Shown: in pieces, positions 8,784-19,930 of the stretch
Position numbering within the stretch: position 1 is the first letter of the stretch
Layout of the letters: every line of letters begins with the position of its first letter
Assembly: GCA_900759475.1 (NCBI GenBank)
Contig: CAAEVK010000012.1
Location: forward strand, 91,440-155,439
Direction of reading: 5' to 3'
Origin: Clostridia bacterium
Lineage (GTDB): Bacteria > Bacillota > Clostridia > TANB77 > CAG-508
DNA length: 64,000 nucleotides
The notes under the pieces: model-generated
What the model saw: only the letters and a program-made list of their open reading frames with translations
What the model was told of the DNA's origin: nothing
The model's database searches: none
Made by a program: the position numbers and the translations under genes

Positions 8784-9881
8784 TTATTGTTTTTTTATTT
8801 TCATTTGCATAATTGTTCTATTTAATGTTTCTATATTTTTTTCTTCTATTTGACTTCTTGCTTGTTCCAATGTAATTTTTTCTTCTACAAACAATTTTGC
8901 AATAGAATTAATTAAGCTGACATTTCCTTTATCAACGTTACTTTGCATTGCATCTTCTAGTTCAGATACACTAAACTTTTCTTTTCTAATACAACCTGCA
9001 ATAACGTTATCTACAACCATAACTTCTGGCATAAGAACTAACTCATTATTAGTGCCTCTTAATAGCCTTTGTGAAATAACCAATTTTAATAAGGTTGATA
9101 TTAAATATTTTACTGTTGTTTGATCTCTTATTTCATAGAAATTAATCATTCTATCAATTGTTTCTGCACAAGATTTTGTGTGTAATGTTCCAATTACTAA
9201 ATGACCAGATTCTGCCATTTCTATAGCTGCTTCCATTGTATTTTTATCTCTAATCTCTCCAATTACTAAAATGTCACAATCCTCTCTTAAAGAGTTTTTA
9301 ACACCATCACTAAAATTTAATATATCTCCACCCATTCCTACTTCTTTTTGAATAACAATAGACTTTTTGCTTGTATGTTTAAATTCTATTGGGTTTTCTA
9401 GTGTCATTATTTTCTTATTCTGATTTTCATTAATTTCGTTAATTAATGCATTTAATGTTGTTGTTTTACCAGAGTTTGTTTTACCAGTTACTAAAATTAA
9501 TCCTTGTGGTTGTAATGTCATTCTTCTTACAATATCTGGGACTCCTAGTTCTTCGAATTTTGGTAATGTGTTTTTTATAATTCTTAATGTCATTATTGGT
9601 ATTCCGTTTGAATACGATACATTAATTCTAAAACGAATATTTTCATATTCATAAGAAGTATCTAATTTTTTTGTTTTTCTGTAAATTTCATCTTTTTCTA
9701 TATTGCCCCTAATAAAATAATCGTATATTTCATACATATCTTCTTCTTTAATAACTGCAAAATCTTCTACTTCTTGTAATATTCTTTTAATTCTAAATTT
9801 TGGTTTTAATCCACAAATCAAATGAATATCTGAAGCATCTTTTTCTATTGCTATTTTTAAGATTTTTTCTATTTCTATCAT
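8784..9881 (-). CDS. pilT: Type IV pilus retraction ATPase PilT
   Basis: 365 residues. Walker A GKTNSGKTTTLN, the Asp box region, Walker B DILVIGEIRD and the His box GHLVIGTLHT are all present in the order of secretion ATPases of the PilT family. The N-terminal PAS-like domain begins with MIEIEKILKIAIEKDASDIH. PilT powers pilus retraction, so twitching or DNA uptake is possible. It lies 17 bases downstream of pilB in the same operon. No in-frame CGG. Confidence 0.9.
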   Translation of the reverse strand: MIEIEKILKIAIEKDASDIHLICGLKPKFRIKRILQEVEDFAVIKEEDMYEIYDYFIRGNIEKDEIYRKTKKLDTSYEYENIRFRINVSYSNGIPIMTLRIIKNTLPKFEELGVPDIVRRMTLQPQGLILVTGKTNSGKTTTLNALINEINENQNKKIMTLENPIEFKHTSKKSIVIQKEVGMGGDILNFSDGVKNSLREDCDILVIGEIRDKNTMEAAIEMAESGHLVIGTLHTKSCAETIDRMINFYEIRDQTTVKYLISTLLKLVISQRLLRGTNNELVLMPEVMVVDNVIAGCIRKEKFSVSELEDAMQSNVDKGNVSLINSIAKLFVEEKITLEQARSQIEEKNIETLNRTIMQMKIKKQ

Positions 9882-9898
9882 TGGTTTTCCTCCTAAAA

Positions 9899-11529
9899 TT
9901 AAAATACTAAAAGCTTTTTATTAATTTCATTTAAATTTGTTTGACCTTCTATTACTTTGTTGATTCCATCAACAATTAAAGGTTTATATCCATGATGAAT
10001 TGCTTCATTTTTTATTTCAAAACTTGATGCATTTTTAATAATTAATTCTTTTATTACGTCATCTAAAGATAAAATCTCAAAAATACCAATTCTATCATAA
10101 TATCCTATATTGTTACAAAATTTACAACCTACAGCATCATAAGTTTTCAGACCGTCTATGTTAAATTCTACATTATACTTCTTTCCTATAGAAGTAATAA
10201 TTTCTTTTTCTTGGTCTGTATAATTTCTTTCTTTTTTGCACTTTGGACACAATCTTCTTACTAATCTTTGTGATATAGATGTAGCTAAAGTACTTGCTAT
10301 ATCATAATTTGATATTCCGCAATTTTCTTAATCTAGAAATTACCTCTACACTATCTATTGTATGTATAGTAGACAATACATAGTGTCCTGTCTGCCCTGA
10401 TTGCATTGCAATTTCTGCTGTTTCTAAGTCTCGAATTTCCCCTACTAAAATAATGTCAGGGTCTTGTCTTAGAACTGTTCGTAATGAATCAGAAAAAGTT
10501 GCTTTTGCATCAATTTCAATTTGGTTTAATCCTGGAATTCTAATTTCTACTGGATCTTCAATTGTTGTAACATTAATATTAGGACTATTTAAATAGTCAA
10601 TAATACTATATAATGTTGTTGTTTTTCCTTCTCCTGTTGGTGCCGCCACAATTGTAATACTATTTCGTTTGTTAAAACTTTTTTCTACCAAAATAGGGTC
10701 ATTTGGAAAACCTAACTCAAATATTCTTTTTACATTTGCATTCTTCTTTAATAATCTTAAAACAAATTTTTCTCCATTAATATTTTTTTGTGATGAAACA
10801 CGAATATTGTAATCTGGATAAATTAAAATTCTACCATCTTGTGATTCTTGTTTTTCTTGATGCATATTAGATATTGCTTTTAATCTTCCTATAATTTGTG
10901 ATTGCTTTTCTTTAGAAATGCTTGCTACATTATGTAATTCGCCATCAATTCTATAGCGAACTCTTACTTCATTTTCTAAAGGCTCTATATGAATATCACT
11001 TGCTCTTTTTTCCATTCCAGTTTTAACAATGTTATCTATTAATGTAGTAACGTCCTTGCCAACCATAATATTCTCTGTTGCTGTTCCCTCGAAACTCTTT
11101 AATATTGTTTCTATATTGCTTTCAAAAGTAATGTATTTTTCCATGATTAATCCTTTATTTAATAAAAGAAGTCTTACTGTATCCATTGCTCTTTTATTAG
11201 TAGTATCTGCAAAGCATACTTTTATCCTTCCATTTTGTATTTCAAATGGAATTGCTTTATTTTGTTTAGCAACATCTAAAGAAATATAGTCAGTCAAATT
11301 AATGGTAATATCTGCATATCTTAATATAATTCCTTTTTCTCCTAAAACATCCCCCATTGCTTCTATTAAAGCATTTTTATCTCCAATATTTAATATATTT
11401 AGTATATCTCCTATTTTTTTTCCGAGGATGTTCTCTTTGATACTCTAGAGCTCTTTCTATGTCATCTTGTGTAACAATTCCTCTACGGACTAATTCTATT
11501 CCTATAGGATTCCTTCTATTTTCTGCCAT
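9899..11529 (-). CDS. pilB: Type IV pilus assembly ATPase PilB, two in-frame CGG +1 shifts
   Basis: Start at ATG 11529 behind AAAGGAG. Two in-frame CGG codons interrupt the frame (plus-strand positions 11422-11424 and 10317-10319). Skipping the C at both gives a continuous 542-residue protein, the usual PilB length. Domains in order: MshEN/T2SSE N-terminal region, ATPase core with APTGEGKTTT Walker A, Walker B DIILVGEIRD, GHYVLSTIHT His box, then the four-cysteine zinc site (CPKC ... CKFC). At the first site the product reads His-Pro-Gly-Lys-Lys; at the second Lys-Leu-Gly-Ile-Ser, as expected for the family. PilB drives pilus extension. Confidence 0.9.
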
Positions 11530-11645
11530 ATTTTTGTACTCCTTTCTTTTGTATACTTTTATTATATCTCTTTTTTTATTTTTTTCATATATTTTTATAC
11601 AAATTTCATAAAATTACCAATTTGCTTTTTATTGTATCTAAATTT

Positions 11646-13497
11646 TTATTTTCCTATTAGTACAACACGAAAACCAGCATACTCATTACATGCTCCGTTG
11701 GTAGGATAAAATGCAAAAATTCCTCCATTTGTTGCTATACTTCCAAAAGAACCTCCGCGAACTAAAAATGTACGTTCTTGATAAGCAAATTCCGAATGAT
11801 CATTGTTCCAACTTGTGTAACCTTCTCCCATTGTTGATGTTTCTAGTATAGCATCTCCATAACCATATTCTGTTGTTTTTAATTGATTATATCTATTCCA
11901 GTTATTGTTAGCATTATCTAATAAAGAATCATATGGATATATAGTAACATCTTTTGTGCTTTTTGTTTTATATGCTTCTTCATCAGCTCCTTCAACTGAA
12001 ACATAAGAATTTCCATATTTCAATAACGAATCATTCCCATTAGAAATATATCCTGTTACAAATTCCCATACACATCCGTTTAAATCAAATACGCCACTCA
12101 TGTTATTGGTACTACTTGCACTCACTCCATTTGCAACATTTCCTGCATAGCCTGTTACTGCATAAACATTTTTGTTATCCTTATTGTTTAGATTTTTTGT
12201 GTTTTGTACTACTTCTACACCATTTTTTCCATATTTACTTTGTGTTAAATATACAACAGCTCCCCACTCACTGTTTTTCATCATATGACTCTGTGTTTGG
12301 TTGCTATTTAATCCATAAAAACCACTTGTTTCAGCAATTTTTTGTGAAATTGTATAGCAATCTCCTGTACTAATTAAATTATAACTATATGTTAATGGTT
12401 TAAATACTGGATAAGATATTCTTTGTGTTGCATAAGAATTAGAAGATAAATCTTGTCCTAATGCATTATGGGTATTACTATTATTATAACTTGTATAAGC
12501 TTCTTCACTATAAATAATATTTTGGGATGTTGGATAAATTTCCTCTCCATTGGCTTTATGTGTAATTGTTGAATCTTGGAATCCAGCTACATATTTTGCT
12601 ACCCAAAATCCATTAATTTCTTCGTTCCATTCCCCATTCGTATAATTTGTATTGGTTCCATTGGTAAAACTTGGATGTACTTTATATCCTTCTTTTTGTA
12701 TAATATCTTTTATTTCTGGAACATAATCTATTTTTTCTGTGCCATCTTCGTTTGTTTCAACTACTTTGGTTTCTTCTAAATAATAATTGGTATTTCCATA
12801 TAAAAATTCAATATCTATTGTTTGGTTTGTAATTTTATATGCATATCGTGGTATCCATACAAACATACTTCCTGGTGTTGCTATTTTTTCGCCTACTAAA
12901 TCTTTTTTATTTTCTTCCGTTACTTTTTTTCCACTACCGGGTTATTATTCCATCTAAAAGCATTACATTGGCCCATTCATTACTATAATAATTATACCAA
13001 TTTGCACTGTCACTAGAAGCAATTACCCAGTATCCTCCTTGTTCCTCCTCTACATATCTTACTGGAACCATTCCCTCCTGCACATCAGGAGCATTTGGTA
13101 TTACAGAATTATCTCTTACTTTTGTTTTTTTAAGTTCTATACTTTTTAAATTTTGTCCAACATAATAATTAATTGTAATATTTACTATTTTTATTGTATT
13201 TTCCGAATTTGTTTCTACTGTTACTTGCTTGTTATATCCTTTTCCAGTTTCTATATCCAATAAATTTTCAGTTGTTACTTCTTCAAATAATAATTGATCT
13301 ATTTTTTCAGCTATTTGCGTAGAATACATCATTGCAGCTGAATACCTTTTTGATTCCATAAAAGAAAGGTAAATATTCATAAAAATTGTACTAATCATTC
13401 CTATAAAAATTATCATAATTAGTATAGCAACAGAAAGCTCCGCTACTGTGAAGCCTTTCTCATTTTTCATTAATATACCTCTTTTATTTTTAAGCAT
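11646..13497 (-). CDS. Prepilin-type protein with C-terminal SUMF1/FGE-like domain, CGG +1 shift
   Basis: Read with a +1 shift at the CGG (plus 12937-12939) this is one 616-residue protein; in the zero frame the CGG is followed directly by TAG. The N-terminus has a class III leader and hydrophobic helix (KNEKG/FTVAELSVAILIM). The long C-terminal domain shows the formylglycine-generating-enzyme/SUMF1 fold signature: DLNGCVWEFV, RGGSFGS and AGFRVVL. Such domains act as diversifiable adhesin heads rather than enzymes in many surface proteins, so a pilus-tip minor pilin or adhesin is likely. Start may be ATG 13497 (AAGGTGAG upstream) or ATG 13470. It lies between pilD and pilB. Confidence 0.82.
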
Positions 13498-13513
13498 AAA
13501 ATCTCACCTTAAT

Positions 13514-14284
13514 TTAACAAATTAAAAAATTTTGCAAAATTATCATACAAAGATTACTTATACAAAGATAAAAACCAATTGGTAGTTTTTTCTTTTGTTT
13601 GTTCTCTTTGCTAATAAACTTGATTCCAATAATTAATAAAGTTAGTATTGCTGTATATAACATGCATTCTTTAGTAGAAAATAAAGTTATATATGCATAT
13701 AAAATTAAAATATCTATTGTATAGTTATTTTTTTTGCTTTTTTTTAGTTGAACAATATTAATTATTGTCAGTAAAATAATAAAGAATAAACATATACCAT
13801 ATTTATATAAATTAGCTTTTCCTAATATATATAAATATAGCATATACATTGTAAAAAAAATAATTCCCCAAATAATAACTGACTTTTGAATAGAAACATA
13901 TTCTCTATCAATTCCTGCAATTAATACAAGAGTAACAAAATAAAACATAGCAAAAATAAAATAAACTATTTTGTCTATTTCTATAGTAGTAAAATTTAAT
14001 TTTATAGATATTGCAAATAAGACCAATGCTATTCCTGAAAAAATTTCTATAATGAAATATCTTGGTCTAATTTTTTGATGACAATATTTACATTTTCCTT
14101 TTAAAAAAATATAACTAAAAACAGGAAATAAATCTAAAAGTCCTAATTTGTGTTTACAATTAGGACAATAGGATCTTTCATATGTAATGTTTTGCTTTAA
14201 AGGAATTCTATAAATTGCTAATGTGCAAAAACTGCCCAAAAATGTTCCTGTAATAAAAATAATACTATAAATAAAAAATTCCAT
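13514..14284 (-). CDS. pilD: Prepilin peptidase PilD
   Basis: 256 residues with about seven membrane segments. The N-terminal cytosolic zinc domain is visible as CPNC near residue 40 and CKYC near residue 65, and the aspartyl protease region includes GIDREY. It cleaves and N-methylates prepilins, here the 71-residue pilin and the SUMF1-domain prepilin that flank it. The second half has an unusually long hydrophobic tail with poor conservation of the GxGD-type core, so activity is inferred from context. Confidence 0.85.
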   Translation of the reverse strand: MEFFIYSIIFITGTFLGSFCTLAIYRIPLKQNITYERSYCPNCKHKLGLLDLFPVFSYIFLKGKCKYCHQKIRPRYFIIEIFSGIALVLFAISIKLNFTTIEIDKIVYFIFAMFYFVTLVLIAGIDREYVSIQKSVIIWGIIFFTMYMLYLYILGKANLYKYGICLFFIILLTIINIVQLKKSKKNNYTIDILILYAYITLFSTKECMLYTAILTLLIIGIKFISKENKQKKKLPIGFYLCISNLCMIILQNFLIC

Positions 14285-14352
14285 ATTATCCCTTTTTTAA
14301 ATTTCTAGGCATATACATAAAAATGTATATGCCTATGAAATTATCTGTTTAG

Positions 14353-14568
14353 TTATGGTGTATGAGTATTAAGGTAATTTAATGCATTATTAATTGCTTC
14401 ACCTTCTTGGTTTACTTTATTGTTCCATTCAGTTACAGCATTATTAGCATGATTAAATAAATCTCCTTGATTTACAGCTAATGTAATAGCAACTCCAGCT
14501 AAAATTAGTAATACAATAATTGTAATTACCAAAGCTACTAAAGTAATACCCTTTTGATTTTTAAACAT
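14353..14568 (-). CDS. Small type IV pilin-like protein
   Basis: 71 residues. A short leader KNQKG precedes the cleavage point and a hydrophobic helix ITLVALVITIIVLLILAG, followed by only about 40 residues of soluble domain. This is the N-terminal signature of clostridial pilins, but the product is unusually short for a major subunit. AAGGAGGAAG precedes the ATG. It could be a compact major pilin or a minor pilin. Confidence 0.8.
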   Translation of the reverse strand: MFKNQKGITLVALVITIIVLLILAGVAITLAVNQGDLFNHANNAVTEWNNKVNQEGEAINNALNYLNTHTP

Positions 14569-14628
14569 AAGACTTCCTCCTTTATATATTTTTTTGTATA
14601 TATTTAATAAATAAATATAACCTAAATT

Positions 14629-15021
14629 TTATTTTCCTACAGTATTAAAAAGATGCTCCTCGTTGGAATTTGTATTATCATTGCCTGTTGTTATATTATT
14701 GTCAACTGCAGTATTATTTGTATTAGTTTGACTAGGCATTGCAAAAGGATTTGATTTTCCTTTGTCATAAATACCTATATTTTCATATTTCTTTAAATCA
14801 CTTGTTGTTATTTCATATATTGTTGTCTGTGTAACAAGCTCTTGTACTTCATTTTCTGTTTCTAATTCATTTTTTATGTTTTCTGGTACTGTATAAGAAA
14901 TTTTTGTTGGAATAACTTTTGTGATTGGAATATATTCATAAAATACAATTCCTAATACAAGTATAACTGCAATACATAATAATAAAATAATACAAGTTTC
15001 TCTTATAATTATTTTTTTCAT
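14629..15021 (-). CDS. Pilus assembly protein, PilP-like
   Basis: 130 residues with one N-terminal membrane segment and a secreted domain. The motif YDKGKSNPFAMPS resembles the GxxNPF motif of PilP-type alignment proteins, and the gene is in the expected place after pilO. The C-terminal Asn/Thr-rich tail is low complexity. Homology is weak, so the assignment rests mainly on context. Confidence 0.55.
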   Translation of the reverse strand: MKKIIIRETCIILLLCIAVILVLGIVFYEYIPITKVIPTKISYTVPENIKNELETENEVQELVTQTTIYEITTSDLKKYENIGIYDKGKSNPFAMPSQTNTNNTAVDNNITTGNDNTNSNEEHLFNTVGK

Positions 15022-15053
15022 ATTTCCTCCTACTTAAGCTTAATAGTATTTAC

Positions 15054-15755
15054 TTAACTATTTGTATTATTAGTTGTATTTGTTGTGTTTGCATTAATTG
15101 GAATAGTATTTGTTTCATTTGTAGCTGTATTATTTGTATCTGTTGGATTTACTATTGTTGGATTTGTAATAGAGTTATCTACATCTAGCCTTATTCCTTT
15201 AACATCAAATTCTGCTTTTAAAATTTCTGTACTATCATTTGGTAACATTGTAAAGTTTTCTATTCTAAAATACAAATCTTTATCATTTTCAATATCTCTT
15301 AAAAATTCTGATATAGAATAATATTTTCCTTTTACAATAAAGTGTAAATCTCCTGTTTCTTCAATAGTTCCAGTCATATATTGTAATGTTAAGTCAATTC
15401 CTTCTTTGGTAGCATAATTTCCTAACTTAACAGATAAAAAAGATTGCTTAAATTCTGCAATTTGTTTTGCTTTTTGAACTTCTTCCGGAGTAGAATAAGC
15501 TATTTTATCTTGATATTGTTCTCTTTCTGTTAATAATCTCTTGGCACTTGTATTCAAGTCACTCATTTTTCCTTGATATGTTGTAGTTGTAATAACACTT
15601 GCTTCTGCAATTTGTTTGGTAAGTTCTTCATTTGCTTGCTGTATTTCTTTATAAGAATAAATTTGAAAACTTCCAATTTTTATTCCTCTTATTACAATAG
15701 TTACCATTAAAACAATTAACAAAAACATTAAAAATATCATTAATAATTTTCTCAT
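15054..15755 (-). CDS. Pilus assembly protein, PilO-like
   Basis: 233 residues: one N-terminal membrane helix, a coiled coil, then an alpha/beta domain around LRDIENDKDLYFRIENF that is typical of PilO ferredoxin-like folds, and an Asn/Thr-rich C-terminal tail. It overlaps the end of pilMN by four bases, so the two are translationally coupled. PilO links the inner-membrane alignment complex in type IV pili. Confidence 0.72.
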   Translation of the reverse strand: MRKLLMIFLMFLLIVLMVTIVIRGIKIGSFQIYSYKEIQQANEELTKQIAEASVITTTTYQGKMSDLNTSAKRLLTEREQYQDKIAYSTPEEVQKAKQIAEFKQSFLSVKLGNYATKEGIDLTLQYMTGTIEETGDLHFIVKGKYYSISEFLRDIENDKDLYFRIENFTMLPNDSTEILKAEFDVKGIRLDVDNSITNPTIVNPTDTNNTATNETNTIPINANTTNTTNNTNS

Positions 15756-17386
15756 GGCATATCTCCTTCTATTGTAATGATAATCATGTTGTCTTGTTTA
15801 ACACTACTATTTGATTTAACATTTAGTAATGTTTCTCCTGCCTCTAATGTTCCTATAAATAGTCCAAGGCTTGTATAGTCTAAAGACCTTGCAGTAATAG
15901 TAATATGCTTGCTTTGTGTGTTTTGTATTTTTAATATTTGTACATTTTTTGGTATAGATGACATAATATTGATTAATAAGTTTGGTATACTATTTTTAAA
16001 GCTATTTTTTTCCTGTATTTGAGCATTTATATTTTCTAAATTTTTAATTAATTGTGTATATTCACTAGTTTTACTATTTAATTTTTGAATATCTGCTTCT
16101 ATTGCTTGTATTTGTTTATTACTTTCTGCAATTACTAAATTTGCTTCTTTATTTTTGTCTTGTATCATATTGGCAATTACTGTAGACACAATTACATAAA
16201 AAATTATCGTAAAAATAATAGTAGAACAACCTCGTAATAGACTTCTCTCTATATGATCTAGTTCTCCTTTCAAGTCTAAATTTAAATGAAATTTATCACT
16301 TTTACTAGTCAATTTTTCTTTTTTTAGTCCTTGAATAGATATATCTTTATTGAATATTTCCTTTATTTTATCTCCTGCTTTAATAGTCTTAAAGTTTATT
16401 TTTTTAATTCCTTGTCCTAATCCTTGTAATGCCAATGCTATTGCTGAATTTACCTCTATATAATCCTTTATATTAATTTGTGTCATAGATATATTTTTAG
16501 TAAAGTAAGGTTTTAAGACTTCACATTTGATGTCTAAAAAAGATTCTTGGAAATATAAATCAATATTGTTAATCAATGCGCCTGTTCCTGAAATATATAT
16601 TTTATCTATAGGGAAAAGATACTCTGAAACAATATTTTTTACCTCTGATATAATATTGTATAATGTAGGCATAATATCTTCTAAATATTCATTTTGTTCT
16701 TCCTGAAGTTCTTTTCCTTCTGCTGTATAAATTGTTGTATTTTTTAATATATCGTATACTTTTGCATAAGAATTTTCTTTTTGATTAATTGCCTCTAGAA
16801 CTTTATTCATGCCATTTTCTAAAACAACTACTCGGTTAATTTGTCCATTAATAATAATAGTAGCTGTAGCTCGTTCTTCTAAATTAATAATGAGTGCATT
16901 TTCCTTTACACCAATTTCAATATTGTTTGCTATTGCTAAAGGTAATGGTGCCATTGTTCTTAAATTGTATTTTTGAAATTGTTGAATTTTTTTAACAATC
17001 TCTGTTTTGTTTAAAGAAATATGCATGGCTGTTATTTTGTCTTTGTTTTCTATATTATTAACTAAAACATTTCTACTATCTAAAGTATTTTTATTGTAAC
17101 CTTTTTCTTCGCATAGTAATTCAAATTCAGTATCAATTGCTTTTTCCATGTCTTTTTCACTTAGCATACTAAACATTTCAAAATAATTGTACTGTTCATT
17201 GGTAGTATTAATGCTAATTGGAATTCTATAGCTCAATGTTTCATTAACAATTTGTTCTATTGTTTGCTCTAATTGCTCATAAAATTTAATGCCAAAGGTT
17301 TCTAGCTTAACAACGTCACGTTCTTCAGAAACTTTCGCATATTTAATTATGTTGTCTTCAATATATATACCTAAGTAACTTGACAT
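15752..17386 (-). CDS. PilM-PilN fusion, pilus alignment subcomplex
   Basis: 544 residues. The first 340 or so form an actin-like PilM domain (SSYLGIYIEDNIIKYAKV at the start, GTGALINN later). After a basic linker there is one membrane helix (TIIFTIIFYVIVSTVIANM) and a PilN-like extracytoplasmic domain with coiled coil. PilM and PilN are separate proteins in most bacteria; the fusion fixes their 1:1 stoichiometry. It is the first gene of the pilus operon; the promoter should lie in 17387-17606, which is AT-rich with nothing else apparent. Confidence 0.8.
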   Translation of the reverse strand: MSSYLGIYIEDNIIKYAKVSEERDVVKLETFGIKFYEQLEQTIEQIVNETLSYRIPISINTTNEQYNYFEMFSMLSEKDMEKAIDTEFELLCEEKGYNKNTLDSRNVLVNNIENKDKITAMHISLNKTEIVKKIQQFQKYNLRTMAPLPLAIANNIEIGVKENALIINLEERATATIIINGQINRVVVLENGMNKVLEAINQKENSYAKVYDILKNTTIYTAEGKELQEEQNEYLEDIMPTLYNIISEVKNIVSEYLFPIDKIYISGTGALINNIDLYFQESFLDIKCEVLKPYFTKNISMTQINIKDYIEVNSAIALALQGLGQGIKKINFKTIKAGDKIKEIFNKDISIQGLKKEKLTSKSDKFHLNLDLKGELDHIERSLLRGCSTIIFTIIFYVIVSTVIANMIQDKNKEANLVIAESNKQIQAIEADIQKLNSKTSEYTQLIKNLENINAQIQEKNSFKNSIPNLLINIMSSIPKNVQILKIQNTQSKHITITARSLDYTSLGLFIGTLEAGETLLNVKSNSSVKQDNMIIITIEGDMP

Positions 17387-17606
17387 TTTTTTCTCCTTTG
17401 GTATTTATTTTTACTTATATTTTTTGTCATATCTCATTTTCAATACGATGTATTTTTTTTATTTCTTACATTTTTTTTGTTTTTTTTACAGTAAAATCCT
17501 TTTTATATTAATTATGTTTGTCAATATATTTATTATTTTATCTTTTTTGTAGAAAATGTCAATATCTTTAATTGATATGTAATATATTTGTAATATTGTT
17601 GTAATA

Positions 17607-19562
17607 TTATATTTTTTCTTTTATGATTCCCTCTTTATAAGCCGTTAACAACATTTTTAAATCCGCAATTTCTCCTTTAATTCTTGTTCCTATATCTGTA
17701 TCAGCTACCAATTTTCGGTTTTTTACTTCCTCTTTTAACCTTATTTGTGATTTAATGTCAATATTTCCATTATTTTTATCCAAATCTTCCACTCTTTGTA
17801 TTTCAGAAAGCAATAGTCCGTAAGAATTATAGGTTAAAATGTGCCTTGTTGTCATTGTTTTATTTTTATATTTTTTTGTTAACCCTCCATTAATAACAAT
17901 TAATTTTCCATTTGCCTTAATAGGATTTTGTTTCTTTATATTCGTAGCAACATGTCCATTAATAATTTTTGCCTCTGCATTTTGAATACCAAATTCCTTT
18001 AGAATTTGATTGCAAGTATTTTCCTCTTCAATCCATTGGTAATATGGATTTTCTTTTTCTATATGTGTCTGTTCTTCTTCAATAAAATATCTTTCAAACA
18101 TAGTAGCTTTATTTTTTCCAAATAGTGGTGATTTTTCCCAACACCATAAAAACCACATTGCATCAACTTCTGTTTCATTTGATTTTTCTTTGTCTTGTAG
18201 CTTATATGCTCTATGAACTATTTGTTCTATATAATCAAATAATTCTTTTCCTTTTAGTTTTTTACCCATCCATTCTACTTTTTCTAAATTTCCATCTTCT
18301 GTCATAGGAATGCATCCATGGAATAAAAGATTCGAATTATAAATAGAATACATTCCTCCTTTATTATATAAAATATTAATATGTTCTGCTAATCTTCTGC
18401 TTTGCATAAAAGATGTCTTTAATTTGCTAATCATTTGTAATTCTTCTTTTGTTAATTCATATGGATTTTCTGGATTAATAGTTGGAAAATTATTATCTTT
18501 TAATTTATAAACATTTCCTTCTATTTCTATTGTTCCATTTTTATAATCTATTTTATCCAACAAAAGTCTATCTTCCATATGATATTCTGGATGCTTTGTT
18601 ATTAAAAGTCCTTCTAATTTTAATGCTATTATTGTAATTGCCTTATGGATTTTGGAAATAGACATTTTATCACTATTTGTATAATCTTCATATTCATATT
18701 GTGTAGGCAAAAATTCTCTTGCTTCATCATTGGCATATGTGCTTACAGCAAATGCAGATAACTCTCTTAAATTAATTCCATATCCTTCTTCAATTGTGTC
18801 TAAATTATCGTATCTTAAGCATATTCTAATTACATTAGCAATGCAAGCCTCATTACCACAAAATGCCCCCATCCATAATATATCGTGATTGCCCCATTGA
18901 ATGTCGAAACTATGAAACTTTGCCAAATCATCCATAATTAATTCTGGTTTTAATCCTCTATCATAAATATCTCCTAAGATGTGTAAATGATCTACTGCCA
19001 TTCTCCTTATTAAGTTGGATAAAGCAATAATAAATGCATCTGCTCTTTTAATTTCTATAATACTTGAAATAATTTTTTTATAATATCTATCTTTATTTTT
19101 GGCATCTCCTTCAATACTTAAAAGTTCTTCAATAATATAGTCAAATCCAGTAGGCAAAGCTTTTCTTACCTTTGACCTAGTATATTTAGAAGTAATATTT
19201 TTGCATACTTCAATTAATCTGTACAAAGTAATTTGATACCATTCTTCTATGTCTTCTTTTTCCTGTTTAATTTTTTCCAGTTCTCTTTCAGGATAATAAA
19301 TTAGGTCAGCTAATTGTTTTCTTTCAAGTTGTCCAATAGTATTTCCAAAAATAAAGTTTATCTTGTCTTGAATAATTCCTGCTCCGCTATTTAAAATATT
19401 ACGAAACGAATCATATTCCCCATGCAAATCACTTAAAAACAGTTCTGTTCCTTTTGGTAAATTTAAAATTGCTTGTAAATTAATAATTTCCTCTGAAACT
19501 TCTTCTATATTTTTATACTCTTTACTTAAAAGTTTTAAATATTTTTTTATTCCATAATCCAT
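17607..19562 (-). CDS. fbp: Fructose-1,6-bisphosphatase, class III
   Basis: 651 residues, matching the large Bacillota class III enzyme. Metallophosphatase motifs are visible in order: DLHGEYDSF, GDIYDRG and GNHDILWMG, and a later NGHVATN. It hydrolyses fructose 1,6-bisphosphate for gluconeogenesis. The gene stands alone between the pilus operon and the divergent dodecin-spoVA operon. Confidence 0.93.
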   Translation of the reverse strand: MDYGIKKYLKLLSKEYKNIEEVSEEIINLQAILNLPKGTELFLSDLHGEYDSFRNILNSGAGIIQDKINFIFGNTIGQLERKQLADLIYYPERELEKIKQEKEDIEEWYQITLYRLIEVCKNITSKYTRSKVRKALPTGFDYIIEELLSIEGDAKNKDRYYKKIISSIIEIKRADAFIIALSNLIRRMAVDHLHILGDIYDRGLKPELIMDDLAKFHSFDIQWGNHDILWMGAFCGNEACIANVIRICLRYDNLDTIEEGYGINLRELSAFAVSTYANDEAREFLPTQYEYEDYTNSDKMSISKIHKAITIIALKLEGLLITKHPEYHMEDRLLLDKIDYKNGTIEIEGNVYKLKDNNFPTINPENPYELTKEELQMISKLKTSFMQSRRLAEHINILYNKGGMYSIYNSNLLFHGCIPMTEDGNLEKVEWMGKKLKGKELFDYIEQIVHRAYKLQDKEKSNETEVDAMWFLWCWEKSPLFGKNKATMFERYFIEEEQTHIEKENPYYQWIEEENTCNQILKEFGIQNAEAKIINGHVATNIKKQNPIKANGKLIVINGGLTKKYKNKTMTTRHILTYNSYGLLLSEIQRVEDLDKNNGNIDIKSQIRLKEEVKNRKLVADTDIGTRIKGEIADLKMLLTAYKEGIIKEKI

Positions 19563-19706
19563 GTTTTTTCTTCCCCTCTATTAATTTTGATTATTATATA
19601 TCTTTCTTTTTAAAAAATCAAATAGGAGTTTGTTGGTATAATTTTATGTATATTTATTCACATTTTGGAAAATATAATCTTAAATTCATTTTATTGGAGG
19701 TTTTTT

Positions 19707-19919
19707 ATGGCTACTGAAAAACATTTAAGATTAACTGGTTCTTCTGAAATTTCATGGAAAGACGCTGTTAACCAAACAATTGCTGAAGCTTCAAAAACAA
19801 TTGACTATTTAACTAAAGTTACCATTTTAGAACAAACTGCAAAAATTTCTGGTAAAAAAATGGTTGAATACTATGTAGAACTTGACTTGTGCTTTACAAT
19901 TGATTCCGATAGAGATTAG
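19707..19919 (+). CDS. Dodecin-like flavin-binding protein
   Basis: 70 residues from the ATG that follows TTGGAGG at 19694-19700; an earlier in-frame ATG lacks a good ribosome binding site. The pattern LTGSSEISWKDAV, ASKTIDYLTKV and VEYYVELDLCFTID matches the dodecin fold, a small dodecameric flavin or CoA storage protein. It lies 11 bases upstream of spoVAC and appears to be the first gene of that operon, suggesting expression with late sporulation genes. Confidence 0.8.
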   Translation: MATEKHLRLTGSSEISWKDAVNQTIAEASKTIDYLTKVTILEQTAKISGKKMVEYYVELDLCFTIDSDRD

Positions 19920-19930
19920 GAGGTTTTTTT

